A model generated the notes under the pieces. That model was not told the origin of the DNA. It saw nothing but the letters and a program-made list of their open reading frames with translations, and made no database searches. The translations under genes and the position numbers were made by a program. Below, piece by piece: positions 35,860 to 44,547 of a DNA stretch of 64,000 bases (positions within the stretch are counted from its first letter, which is position 1; each line of letters begins with the position of its first letter). Source of the DNA: Rhodococcus sp. Z13 (lineage in GTDB: Bacteria > Actinomycetota > Actinomycetes > Mycobacteriales > Mycobacteriaceae); assembly GCF_025837095.1 (NCBI RefSeq), contig NZ_CP107551.1:1408352-1472351 (forward strand). Direction: 5' to 3'.

Positions 35860-36972
35860 TGTTGCGGGTCATGACGTTGTAGACACCACCAGGGGCTGAC
35901 GAAGGCGGACGGGCCTTCCGACGGCAGGATGGGAAGTACCACCAACTCACCCAGCTCAACCGAAAGAACCCGTCCATGCTCCACCGTAACGCCCCGCTGT
36001 CCGTCGAAGGTCGCCGCCGTCTCGTGGAGCGGTGCCAGACCCGTCCGCTGTCCCATGTCGCCGCCGAGATGGGGATCTCCCGGTCCTGCGCCAGCAAATG
36101 GATGGCCCGCTACCGCGAACACGGCGAACTCGGTCTGCTCGACCGCCCCAGCGTGCCGCACCATCAGCCCACCGTGACCCCGGCTGAGACCGTGGCGCGG
36201 ATCGAGACCCTGCGGCGGACCCGCAAGTGGTCCGCGGCCCGCATCGCCCACGAACTGGGCGCCGACGGCATCACCATCTCGGTGCGCACCGTCAGCCGAC
36301 ACCTCGTTCACCTCGGCCTGAACCGGCGCAAGTTCCTCGACCCGAACGGCGAGAACAATCGCCAGCCACGCCGGATCATCGCCCGCTGGCCCGGCCATAT
36401 GGTGCACGTCGACATCAAGAAAGTCGGCCGGATCCCCGACGGCGGTGGCTGGCGTGTCCACGGTCGGGGCAGCGAGCAGGCCAAGAAGGTCGAGCGCGCC
36501 AAGGTCGCCGGTGCCCGCGCCGGCTACGTCTACCTGCATTCGGCGGTCGACGGGTTCTCCCGCCTTGCCTATACCGAGGCGCTGTCCGACGAGAAGGCCG
36601 CCACGGCAATCGGGTTCATGCACCGCGCACGGGTGTTCTTCGCCGCCCACGGCATCGTGCACATCCACCGCGTGGTCACCGACAACGGGTCCTGCTACCG
36701 GGCGAAGGACTTCGCGAAAGTGCTCCACGGTGGCCGGCATCAGCGGATCACCCCGTACACGCCTCGTCACAACGGGAAGGTGGAGCGCTACAACCGGATT
36801 CTGGCCGAGGAGTTCCTCTACGCCCGCGTCTGGACCAGTGAACGGCAACGCGCCGAGGCCCTGCAGGTGTGGAATGTGCACTATAACTATCATCGTCCGC
36901 ATACTGCCGTCGGTAACCGGCCGCCCGCGAGCAAACTCCGGACCGGTGTCACCAACGTCATGACCTCATACA
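35860..36972 (+). mobile_element. IS481-family element (1113 bp)
   Basis: Inverted repeats TGT-TGCGGGTCATGACGTTG and its right counterpart (TGT-ATGAGGTCATGACGTTG read inward) bound the element. The flanking duplication is GTTAGT (35854-35859 and 36973-36978). It is inserted near the left end of IS1634 copy 2. Confidence 0.92.
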
Positions 36973-36977
36973 GTTAG
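35976..36977 (+). CDS. IS481-family transposase
   Basis: The 333-residue protein starts MLHRNAPLSVEGRRRLVERC. An HTH (LSHVAAEMGISRSCASKWMA), a second HTH (GITISVRTVSRHLVHLGL) and an rve integrase core with GHMVHVDIKKVGRIP, HRVVTDNGSCYRAKDF and YTPRHNGKVERYNRILAEEF supply the three acidic catalytic positions. The last codons ATG ACC TCA TAC A run through the right inverted repeat; the remaining GT and the stop TAG come from the duplicated target. So the stop codon is created by the insertion site. Confidence 0.93.
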   Translation: MLHRNAPLSVEGRRRLVERCQTRPLSHVAAEMGISRSCASKWMARYREHGELGLLDRPSVPHHQPTVTPAETVARIETLRRTRKWSAARIAHELGADGITISVRTVSRHLVHLGLNRRKFLDPNGENNRQPRRIIARWPGHMVHVDIKKVGRIPDGGGWRVHGRGSEQAKKVERAKVAGARAGYVYLHSAVDGFSRLAYTEALSDEKAATAIGFMHRARVFFAAHGIVHIHRVVTDNGSCYRAKDFAKVLHGGRHQRITPYTPRHNGKVERYNRILAEEFLYARVWTSERQRAEALQVWNVHYNYHRPHTAVGNRPPASKLRTGVTNVMTSYS

Positions 36978-37063
36978 TGCGTGAAATCAGGCCGATCCCG
37001 ACGAAAACCAGCAGGTCACAGACGTGAGCTGTCGATCATCCCGAAAACATGAGCCAACTCGGG

Positions 37064-37222
37064 TCGTCATCGCCGCACACCTGCTCCTGACATCCCTGAG
37101 TCTGACCGACCCAAGAGCGATCGGGCAGGATTGACCCTCTATGGCATTGTGCGCGAACTCCAACGCGCACTGGCCTATTGGATCGGTACCTGCCGACCTG
37201 CCATCACACCTTCCCGACCTAA
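37064..37222 (+). pseudogene. IS701-family transposase remnant, 3' end, with 145-bp duplication (right copy)
   Basis: Positions 37064-37208 repeat 28356-28500. The frame LTLYGIVRELQRALAYWIGTC continues to the natural C-terminus: restoring one C near 37190 yields TCPTCHHTFPT and a TAA at 37220-37222. This is the usual Cys-x2-Cys-type end of IS701 proteins. Confidence 0.8.
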
Positions 37223-37373
37223 AGCCCTACCAGCCGGCTGCTTCGGTATTCGGTTCATCTACTGGGTGCACATGGCATCGGCTCACCTCTGTTCATCAAC
37301 AATGATTTCATGGTCAGTTCGGCATGATTTCCGGGGTGTTCAATCTGGGGCGCTGAATGGCAACGGAAACTGT

Positions 37374-37841
37374 TTACCATGTAACGCCACTAAGGAGATC
37401 CTCAACTGCGATCTCGGTGTTTTGGTTCTCGTCGGTCAATGCAGACGTAACGAGGTCGAGCACAACCGTGGCTGTTGGCTGTTTTCTCGTGTTGATGAGC
37501 TCCTGAATATACTCAAGCCCACCATTCGCATATTCTTCAAATATCTTGACTCTTTCCTGCAGGCGAGTGTCGTCCATTATTTCGGGGTCATCTCCTGCCT
37601 CGTTCGCAGCGATCATACTGACGAGGGTGTCGGCAAAAGCGGGCCCTACGAGTGTGTCGTATCGGATGGGGTCACCCGCAGTGTCATGGAATGGCGCTCG
37701 TCGTCCCTGTGCGAAACCGACGGCCGCAGCGAACAGGAGGATGTCGCGAAAAGCGGGGAACTTCGCGTCCTGTTGCAGCTCGAGCATGAGGCGCTCGTGC
37801 TGTTGGGGACGGCGGACTCGGACGTCGGCGAACACTGTCAC
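37374..37841 (-). CDS. dnd system-associated protein (dnd_assoc_4-like)
   Basis: The 155-residue protein starts MTVFADVRVRRPQQHERLML, with the block FPAFRDILLFAAAVGFAQGRRAPFHD near residue 28. It then reads YDTLVGPAFADTLVSMIAAN, and the end is FEEYANGGLEYIQELINTRK followed by an acidic tail. This matches my memory of the small dnd-associated protein 4 family that accompanies phosphorothioation restriction genes; its function is unknown. It is the last gene of the minus-strand operon and overlaps the SMC-like gene's stop by 4 bp (ATGA). It lies 150 bp from the IS701 remnant, in an AT-richer spot where I see no other gene. Confidence 0.72.
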   Translation of the reverse strand: MTVFADVRVRRPQQHERLMLELQQDAKFPAFRDILLFAAAVGFAQGRRAPFHDTAGDPIRYDTLVGPAFADTLVSMIAANEAGDDPEIMDDTRLQERVKIFEEYANGGLEYIQELINTRKQPTATVVLDLVTSALTDENQNTEIAVEDLLSGVTW

Positions 37842-39895
37842 AAGATCACCTTCAACTCGGTGCGGTCGGTCTCGGAAGCACGGATGTATGGGTAGGATCT
37901 ACCGTTGATTTCAATGTCATCGGCAACGTCTCCTTGAGCCGTCGTATATGTCTCGAGGACCCCCAAGTTGCTGACATAGGGCATCAGTTCGGTGATAACC
38001 GTGCCCATGCCCTGGCTCTTGCTCACCAGGACAACGAGCTGGGGTGCCATCTTGGCGAGCGCCCGCGCCACCGCTTCTTGATAGTCCTCGTCAAGGGATC
38101 CAAAGGCTGCGTCCATCACGATCGGATAAGTGCCGGCGTCGACGCTCGTCTGCTCTTCAGCGCGACGCTCGGACCGAATCTCTCGGGCGAGTTTCGACAC
38201 GGCAGCCACAAAGCTGAGGCTGAGAATCTGGTTTTCGCCAGTCGACTTTGGTACGGGAAGTTCGACTCCATTGACCGTCTTGTGAAGAGTTAGCTCAAAC
38301 TTTTCGGTCAAAGTAGGCACATGACTCTGATGCGTGATACTTGCGAACACTGATTTGAGTTCTGCGTCGAGCCGGTTGCGCATCTCGGTCGCACGAATCT
38401 CGAGGATCTCAGTGAGCGCGTTCTTCACTGACTGTACGAGTTCGAGGCGGGCCCGGGCCTTGAGCGCGAGTTCGTCCTTGACTTCGGCCTTCGACCGTTC
38501 TCGGGTCTTGGCTTCGATGTCGCTGACCAGCCTCTCGATTTCGCTCTTTGCGGACCCGATCTGCTGTTCCTTCGAGCGGATCATGTCCAGCAGCTCCATG
38601 TGCTTGCTCTCGAGGGCTTGTACATCTTCTCGTCTGCTGTCGCGTAGCTTGCCGTCGAGTTCAGACTTTTCGGCAATCAGACGTTCCACACGATCGTTCT
38701 CGTCGCCGATGCGTTTTGTAATGCCGGCCAGGTCGCTGCGTAAGGATGCGCGAGTCGCCTCGAGCTCATCAATATTTCCGGAGAGCTTCTGCCACGCGGT
38801 TTCGACAGCTTGTAGCCCAGCTTGATGGCGCCAGTTCTGTACGTGGTTCCAAGGATCGGAGCCTTCGATGAGCTCTGCTCCGCAAATGCATACCTTCTTT
38901 TCAAGAAGGTTGTCTACGAATTCACGTTTGAGAGGAGCAGGAAGTGCGCCACGGCGATATAGGTCTTCGGCCATCTCTTTGGTTTCCGACGCAAGCGTGT
39001 TGGTAAATGCCAGGAATCCGCGAGTGGCGAGAAGGGCAGCGCGTTCGGTTCTTGCCGAGTCGAGCGCGCGTCGGGCTTCGGCAAGTTCTTTCTCTACCTG
39101 GTCGCGTCTTTTTTGGATAGGAGCGGCGTCCGCGTTCTCTCGAAGCAGCTCCAGTACACGCTCGCTTTCGCCATTCAGGGAGGCGACTTCGCTTTCAAGG
39201 GCAAGCAGTCGATTTCTTGCGTGCTCCTGTTGATCACAGAGCTTATCGATCTCTTCCTGTATCTGACCTGCGCGTTCACCGCCGTTTTTTCGTAGATCGG
39301 CTGAAAGCTTTCGGTCTACCTTGGGTAGATGGGAAAGGGCGCGTTCGACTTGTTCTAGGTCAAGAAGGACCTTGATATCTTTCTGCACCTCGGAATATGC
39401 ATCCTTCTTGACGAGATTCTCGATACGCTCGCCGTTGAAGAAGAAGAATCGGCTGACGCCCCGCGGTAGAATCGTATGGATCATCTCCTGCGGTGCTTTG
39501 ACTTCCTCGGATGCCCCGTCAGGCGTGGTCACCCAGAGTTGAACAGCAGGAACTACATGTTGCTGGTGGTCGGACTCTTTCCTCAATGTGACTGATCGAA
39601 GAAGTCGATAACTTCGATCTTCATGGGAGAACTTGACTTCGACTGACACTGGAACGGACTCGCCGAGGGGTGTCGATCTCCACACCGAGTCGGTTGCGAG
39701 GCGGTCCTGCTGCTCCACATCATCTGACAGTCCGCCGTAAAGTGCCCATGTGAAGGCATTCAGAAGGGTTGTCTTGCCGGATCCGTTCGCGCCGAATATC
39801 AGGGTCACAGGGCGAGTGTTGTCCGAATTCAAGTTGAGGCTCTGGCGACCTGCGAACTGTCGGAAGTTCTCTAGTGTGATCGACTCGAGCTTCAC
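37838..39895 (-). CDS. SMC/Rad50-like ATPase of the dnd restriction operon (DndD-like)
   Basis: The 685-residue protein begins MKLESITLENFRQFAGRQSL. Walker A is FGANGSGKTTLLNAF (about 34-48), then GVSRFFFFNGERIENLVKKD, a DndD-like segment. Two long coiled coils flank a hook-like motif KKVCICGAELIEGSD (about residue 335), where Cys-x-Cys may bind zinc as in Rad50. The C-terminal head has STGENQILSLSFVAAVSKL and Walker B YPIVMDAAFGSLDEDY. It is distinct from DndD at 21466. It probably loads or bridges DNA for the restriction helicase. GTG start at 39895 overlaps the stop of the 54-codon gene by 4 bp. Confidence 0.83.
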   Translation of the reverse strand: MKLESITLENFRQFAGRQSLNLNSDNTRPVTLIFGANGSGKTTLLNAFTWALYGGLSDDVEQQDRLATDSVWRSTPLGESVPVSVEVKFSHEDRSYRLLRSVTLRKESDHQQHVVPAVQLWVTTPDGASEEVKAPQEMIHTILPRGVSRFFFFNGERIENLVKKDAYSEVQKDIKVLLDLEQVERALSHLPKVDRKLSADLRKNGGERAGQIQEEIDKLCDQQEHARNRLLALESEVASLNGESERVLELLRENADAAPIQKRRDQVEKELAEARRALDSARTERAALLATRGFLAFTNTLASETKEMAEDLYRRGALPAPLKREFVDNLLEKKVCICGAELIEGSDPWNHVQNWRHQAGLQAVETAWQKLSGNIDELEATRASLRSDLAGITKRIGDENDRVERLIAEKSELDGKLRDSRREDVQALESKHMELLDMIRSKEQQIGSAKSEIERLVSDIEAKTRERSKAEVKDELALKARARLELVQSVKNALTEILEIRATEMRNRLDAELKSVFASITHQSHVPTLTEKFELTLHKTVNGVELPVPKSTGENQILSLSFVAAVSKLAREIRSERRAEEQTSVDAGTYPIVMDAAFGSLDEDYQEAVARALAKMAPQLVVLVSKSQGMGTVITELMPYVSNLGVLETYTTAQGDVADDIEINGRSYPYIRASETDRTELKVIL

Positions 39896-40056
39896 GGAAT
39901 GATTCCTTTCACAGCGTCGAGAATGTCCTCGGTTGCGTCGTAGGCGCTGAGATGCAACTTGGACCGCTCAATCTCCAGAACCCGTTTGAGTAGAGCGCGC
40001 TCTTCATTCGAGAGGGCACCGATTACATATTTCTCGGTGCGGGTGTCTTCAGTCAT
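39892..40056 (-). CDS. 54-residue small protein in the restriction operon
   Basis: An ATG at 40056, preceded by GGAA, opens MTEDTRTEKYVIGALSNEER and ends ATEDILDAVKGIIP. It is predicted to be almost all helix, with acidic-basic alternation (RALLKRVLEIERSKLHLSAY). Its TGA overlaps the GTG of the SMC-like gene (GTGA) and it begins 22 bp after the helicase stop, so spacing and coupling argue it is real. Function is unknown; it could be an adaptor between helicase and ATPase. Confidence 0.7.
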   Translation of the reverse strand: MTEDTRTEKYVIGALSNEERALLKRVLEIERSKLHLSAYDATEDILDAVKGIIP

Positions 40057-40078
40057 GGTCGTTCCTTCCAAGTAGATA

Positions 40079-42217
40079 TTAGAGATCCATCAAATGATAC
40101 TTGTCGCGGAGTGGGCGCAAAGTATCGAGTGTCTCGCCGTAATTTTCGGACAGCTTGCCGAACTCGTTTGCGCGCTCGATTTCCCGAATAAGGAGAGTGC
40201 GCTCCACGTCGAAGTCGATAGGCGCTCCAGACTTGGGAACCGCGAGGTAGTCGAAGATCTCAGCACGATCCTTCCCTTCGGCGCGGCGAAGAAGTCTGCC
40301 GCGACGTTGGACGAACTGACGTGGATTACTACTGCTGGCTAGGAGATAACCGATCTGCGCATCCGGAATGTCGACCCCTTCGTCCAGGCAGCGCATTGCT
40401 ACCAACGCCTGTAGGTCGTTTCCGGAAGCGAAACGCCGTAGTAGTACTTTCCGGTCGGAGCGCGATGTTTGGGAGATGTATTGGTGTGCGGATATTCCGA
40501 GCTCTTTTCCCGCCAGTCGCATGACTTCGGCCAATTGGTTCGGTCCGCGTTCTTCGCCTTGCGGGGTGGGGCGGGTGCCCTCGGCGCAGTAGATCAGTTG
40601 AAACCAATCGCTGCGGTGAGTTTCAAGGTCAAGTCGTAGAGCCGCAAGCTTGCCGGTGGCGTGACCAGTGACGCCTGCCCGTTCACGGAGGAGGAAGCCT
40701 AGCGGTGAGTTCGGGTCTGCGTCGTCAGGACTTTCGCCGGCAGCAATGCATCGTGCGATCTTGGTTGTCAGGTCGGTATACAGCTCAGTTTCTTGGGCGT
40801 TGAGTTCAATCAACCGCGGGTGGTAGGTGTACCGGCACAGTGCGCCCATCTCGATGGCTTCACCGAGACCCAACTCGAACACGATGGGTCCGAAGTATTC
40901 GAACAGTTCGTGGGTCCCGATTTCGTCGTGCCATCGCTCGGGTGTCGCAGACAGGCCGAGGCGGAAAATAGCGTTTGCGGGAAGTGAGGCACGGTATTGC
41001 GGGGAGCCGAGGTTGTGTGCTTCGTCGGCGATCACCATCAATGGAAGGGTTAGCCGGTTAAGAATCTCCTGGAACTTTGATCCCGCGAATGATGCGTTGG
41101 TCGCGATGAGCGCAACGATCGGTCGCTGCCCGAGCCGAGCCTGAGCGATCTGATCTTCGACGAGTGGCACCCACCTGGTACTTGATTCATATACAGGGAT
41201 TGGTGTTACACCGAAAGCTTGGACATCGGCGATCCACTGATCTACGAGATGCTGCAGAGGAGCGAGAATCAACAAGATCAGCGGTTGCTCTCGCTCGCGC
41301 AGTACGTTTCCGACAGCAGTCGCAGCGAAGAGTGCAGTTTTTGTCTTTCCAGTGCCTGTCGCCATAGCGAGGAAGCCGCGACCTCGGTTGCGCAACCACT
41401 TTTCGACCGCCGATCGTTGGTACTCTCGAGGAGCGAGAGTGGCCGGAGGAGCCAATCGCCTTGGCTCGGTCACTACCGTCGGGCGATGTTCGAGCGCGTC
41501 CTCGCGGGCGGTAAGGACCGCGTTCGGGCGTTCACGGCCGATCTCGATTAGGCGCTCCCGAGCAATATCGGGGAATGGTTCGACGCTGAGCATCGGGGTC
41601 CGATCAGCCCACAGTTCCTCGAAGTCGGATTCGAGACGGAGGGCGCGAGCTCCATCGCTTTGAGTCCAACCGCGGTACACCTCGACGGACTCGAAGTTTG
41701 CTACCAGTCCACCCAAGGTTTCGTTACTGCTGCCGGTGAATGCAACCAGGTCACCATACTCGTCGCGGAACACTCCGATTTTCTCGTGGTAGATACCGAT
41801 TCGGTTGTCCCGAACGACGAAAGCGAGCTTGATGTCGAGGTGGCCATCGGCTATTAGTCGACCAACTTGCCCCAGGCCATCCAGGACACGGTCGTTCTCG
41901 ATCCCTTCGAGCTCGCGGATCGTGGCGCGAGCGATTACTTCCCGGACAGAGTAGCCGTGCGAGATGTCTGCGATGTCACCCTCATCGAGATGAGGTGATG
42001 CGATCAGACGCATCGACCCGCCACGCGCGACGAACTGCTCGATTCCGCGTGCGTACAAGGCCAGGCTTGTTGATGTGAAGTATCCGACAGCACGACTGTA
42101 GGTCGTCGCTGCGCTGAATGCCGGCACGTAAAAACGAGAAACGACGTCCTCGCGGTCACTTCGGTAACGGTCCTCGAGCTTCAGGGATCGAAGACCCCGA
42201 CCAGTCGGGTTCGTCAC
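40079..42217 (-). CDS. DNA phosphorothioation system restriction enzyme: PLD nuclease plus SF2 helicase
   Basis: The 712-residue protein has an N-terminal phospholipase D-type nuclease domain (about 30-220), with SRAVGYFTSTSLALYARGIE and the HKD-like motif HEKIGVFRDEYGDLVAFTGS followed by SNET. An SF2 helicase follows: LAPREYQRSAVEKWL, MATGTGKTKTALFAAT (Walker A), LMVIADEAHNLGSPQ, FRLGLSATPERWHD, VAMRCLDEGVDIPDAQIGYL and PRQFVQRRGRLLRRAEGKD. This layout is that of the protein annotated as the dnd-system restriction enzyme. It would cleave DNA lacking phosphorothioate marks (family inference). It overlaps the upstream sigma-like gene by 4 bp (GTGA). Confidence 0.85.
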   Translation of the reverse strand: MTNPTGRGLRSLKLEDRYRSDREDVVSRFYVPAFSAATTYSRAVGYFTSTSLALYARGIEQFVARGGSMRLIASPHLDEGDIADISHGYSVREVIARATIRELEGIENDRVLDGLGQVGRLIADGHLDIKLAFVVRDNRIGIYHEKIGVFRDEYGDLVAFTGSSNETLGGLVANFESVEVYRGWTQSDGARALRLESDFEELWADRTPMLSVEPFPDIARERLIEIGRERPNAVLTAREDALEHRPTVVTEPRRLAPPATLAPREYQRSAVEKWLRNRGRGFLAMATGTGKTKTALFAATAVGNVLREREQPLILLILAPLQHLVDQWIADVQAFGVTPIPVYESSTRWVPLVEDQIAQARLGQRPIVALIATNASFAGSKFQEILNRLTLPLMVIADEAHNLGSPQYRASLPANAIFRLGLSATPERWHDEIGTHELFEYFGPIVFELGLGEAIEMGALCRYTYHPRLIELNAQETELYTDLTTKIARCIAAGESPDDADPNSPLGFLLRERAGVTGHATGKLAALRLDLETHRSDWFQLIYCAEGTRPTPQGEERGPNQLAEVMRLAGKELGISAHQYISQTSRSDRKVLLRRFASGNDLQALVAMRCLDEGVDIPDAQIGYLLASSSNPRQFVQRRGRLLRRAEGKDRAEIFDYLAVPKSGAPIDFDVERTLLIREIERANEFGKLSENYGETLDTLRPLRDKYHLMDL

Positions 42218-44436
42218 AGCAGGTCCAAGATGTCGTCGACGTCGGCGGATTCGACCTCTGGGGCAGACACGGCGGCTTCTGCGGTCTCGAGTGAATCACG
42301 CGAAGCGATCAAGAGGTCGGAAATATCGGTGTCACCGCGCTCCCGATAGGCCCCGATGAGTGAGGCGATGCCTGAAGAATCCGGGATGCATATGGCCGCA
42401 CAGAGTGCTTTATAGTTATCGGAAGGAGTCGGCTGCGGTGCCACGCCGATAAGTGCAAGTGCGTCCGTGAGTGGTTCACCAGTTGGTTCCGATGCTTCCT
42501 CGACTGAGAAGGTTTTGTCGTCGTTGATTGTCAGGAAAACCTCGTCTCCGGCGGCTATGTCGCGGTCGACCAAGAAGCGACGAATCGTGCCGAAGTTCGG
42601 CTGAATCCCTGTCCAGGCCACCATTTGTGGTCCGAGCGGCGAATCGAGCTGCACGGTCTCTCCCGGTTGCAGGTCCAAGATTCCGGCGACTGCGGTGGGG
42701 GCTACCGAGCCACTTCCGCGAAGATGGTCCTTGGTGACTTTCACTCGAATCGACCACCCGTCTGGACGACGGAACATTCGGCGGGTTTGCTGAGGTGTCT
42801 TTCGTACCTCTCGAGGACCTGTTGCCAACTGCACCACTCCATCGTTCGTCTCGAATGGTGCGGATGAAGCGTAGGCGGTAACACTGCTGGGAGAAACCGA
42901 ATACTTACTGGTGATCTTCTCGATCAGGGTGTCCAGACCTATACGGCCGCCGTTGCTGGTCAGCTCCGATCTGATCAGCGAGCGAATGTCGGAGTACGTA
43001 TCCAGCCCCCATTCGCTGAGGGCCCAGCGATCGCGGTCGACTCGGGTGAATCGGTCGTCCTTCGCCAGCGCATTGCGGAGGGATCGGACGTTACGTTCCA
43101 CGGCGAATCTAGCGATGATGTCATCTGAGGAGAGAGGCGAGCCGACCACGGACAAGATCGACGCTGCATAGTCCTGTACCGACTGTGTTCGAGTGAGGAG
43201 ATGGTCACCATCGATCGTGTAGCCGCAGTATTCGAGCCATTCGGCTGTAATAGCACGCTTGCGATCCTCTGGCTCGATGTCGATGAAGTCGAGCGACGCC
43301 ACAAGGGCCACACCGTAACCGTCAACGAATTCTTCGATCTGTGTAGCAGTTGCGGTTCTGGCAGCCTCGACGGTCGGCGAAGCGCACCAGCCGTCCTCGA
43401 TCTCATACGAATCATCTAAGCGGTCAAGAACTCGCCAGGCTGGTTGCTGGACGGTGTCGACGGTGTGCTTCAACGAGGGCATCTCCTCGAGAAGTGCCGA
43501 AAGAGGTAGAACATCGTGAATCGTGCGTTGAGCAGCCTGGGCCAGTGAGGCAAGCGGACTTCCGCTATCGTCTCCCAGTTCGGATAGGAGCGCGCTGCGG
43601 GCTTTGGATTCGATCTGCCGAACTCTCTCGCGAGTCACCCCGAGCTTCGAGCCGATTGCATCCAGAGTGAGAGGGGAGTCGGCGAACATCCGATCTCGAA
43701 GAATGCCGATGGCACGGTCATCGAGTTTCCGGATCGACCGGTTGAGGATACTGGCCGCGTCCAGAGCCCTCTCTGCTCCCAGGACAGCCGTACTTGTCAG
43801 AACCTCGAGCCGCTTCTTCGCGCGCACTACATCCTGCGGAGTCCCAATTGGAAGTGTTTGCGTAAACAGTGGGCTGTCCGGAAGCCCCACCAAGGCCAGC
43901 CACTCTGCGACGACTCGCAGATCGTCGATGGTGGATGCATCAACGCCGGGTTGTACGGGGGTCTGCGCGTCTTTCTCCAATACCGGCGCGCGCAGGACAC
44001 TTTCATCCGCGCCACCGGGTTCCGGCGTAGCAGCATCCGCAACGGCCTGGTCCGCGAGAATCTCGAGGATTGTGGACACAGAGCCCACACCGAAGTTCTT
44101 CCAGTCGAGGATCTCCTCGACGGACAGGCCGGCGATGTCCTCGACCGTTCGATACCCCCGCCGGGTGAACATGTTCAGTCCTCGCGGTGGAAGACCCAAA
44201 GCATCCAGGGATAGACCCGTATCGGCGGTGGGAAACAGCTGGGCTATCGTCCAGCGGGAGAGCTGGGACATGGCGATTTCTGCGATCGCCTCCAGATGCC
44301 GATGACGCTTGGAGACGTTCGGTCCGGAGGCCGGCTGGTTCCACCATGGCCCTAACGATGTATCAGCTGTTGACTCGAGCCAGGGAAAGACATCCAACCA
44401 CCGTGCGATATCCGGGCTGTCTTCCGACCCCGACAC
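42214..44436 (-). CDS. Alpha-CTD and sigma-70 region 4-like DNA-binding protein of the restriction operon
   Basis: The 740-residue protein is the first gene of the operon. Residues about 74-128 (LSLDALGLPPRGLNMFTRRG, VEEILDWKNFGVGSVSTILE) look like the helix-hairpin-helix C-terminal domain of RNA polymerase alpha. Residues about 237-284 (LDDRAIGILRDRMFADSPLT, LGVTRERVRQIESKARSALL) are a good sigma-70 region 4 match. The rest contains winged-helix-like segments (SPLSSDDIIARFAVERNVRS) and a beta-rich region (VQLDSPLGPQMVAWTGIQPN). No sigma region 2 is seen, so it is unlikely to be a real sigma factor. I infer a DNA-recognition or transcription-sensing subunit. It overlaps the PLD-helicase gene by 4 bp. 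Confidence 0.75.
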   Translation of the reverse strand: MSGSEDSPDIARWLDVFPWLESTADTSLGPWWNQPASGPNVSKRHRHLEAIAEIAMSQLSRWTIAQLFPTADTGLSLDALGLPPRGLNMFTRRGYRTVEDIAGLSVEEILDWKNFGVGSVSTILEILADQAVADAATPEPGGADESVLRAPVLEKDAQTPVQPGVDASTIDDLRVVAEWLALVGLPDSPLFTQTLPIGTPQDVVRAKKRLEVLTSTAVLGAERALDAASILNRSIRKLDDRAIGILRDRMFADSPLTLDAIGSKLGVTRERVRQIESKARSALLSELGDDSGSPLASLAQAAQRTIHDVLPLSALLEEMPSLKHTVDTVQQPAWRVLDRLDDSYEIEDGWCASPTVEAARTATATQIEEFVDGYGVALVASLDFIDIEPEDRKRAITAEWLEYCGYTIDGDHLLTRTQSVQDYAASILSVVGSPLSSDDIIARFAVERNVRSLRNALAKDDRFTRVDRDRWALSEWGLDTYSDIRSLIRSELTSNGGRIGLDTLIEKITSKYSVSPSSVTAYASSAPFETNDGVVQLATGPREVRKTPQQTRRMFRRPDGWSIRVKVTKDHLRGSGSVAPTAVAGILDLQPGETVQLDSPLGPQMVAWTGIQPNFGTIRRFLVDRDIAAGDEVFLTINDDKTFSVEEASEPTGEPLTDALALIGVAPQPTPSDNYKALCAAICIPDSSGIASLIGAYRERGDTDISDLLIASRDSLETAEAAVSAPEVESADVDDILDLL

Positions 44437-44547
44437 ACTTTTCTCCTCACCCTGGCAACAACTGGTACGTCACCATCGGATCATGACCGCCGTTCCCGGC
44501 GAACGGGCGGGGTCGTGAACCTCTGGTCACTAGGCTTATTCCCCGTG

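Larger units (their letters stand above)
28501..37063 (-). mobile_element. IS1634-family element, copy 2, split by four later insertions
   Basis: Right inverted repeat at 28501-28515 and left inverted repeat ending at 37063 are those of the intact copy. Internal pieces lie at 28501-29531, 31906-31946, 33787-33812, 35281-35859 and 36979-37063 (one copy of each duplication excluded). They sum to 1762 bp, the length of copy 3. It is flanked by a 145-bp direct repeat. Each interruption is a separate element with its own duplication. Confidence 0.93.

Noticed and set aside
28356-37208. 145-bp direct repeat as a phage or integrative-element attachment site
   Set aside because: It is exactly adjacent to the inverted repeats of IS1634 copy 2 and contains IS701 coding sequence, so a long transposition duplication explains it; no integrase is present.
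42214-44436. 740-residue protein as a true sigma factor
   Set aside because: Only a region 4-like HTH and an alpha-CTD-like domain are visible; sigma region 2 is absent and the gene is embedded in a restriction operon.
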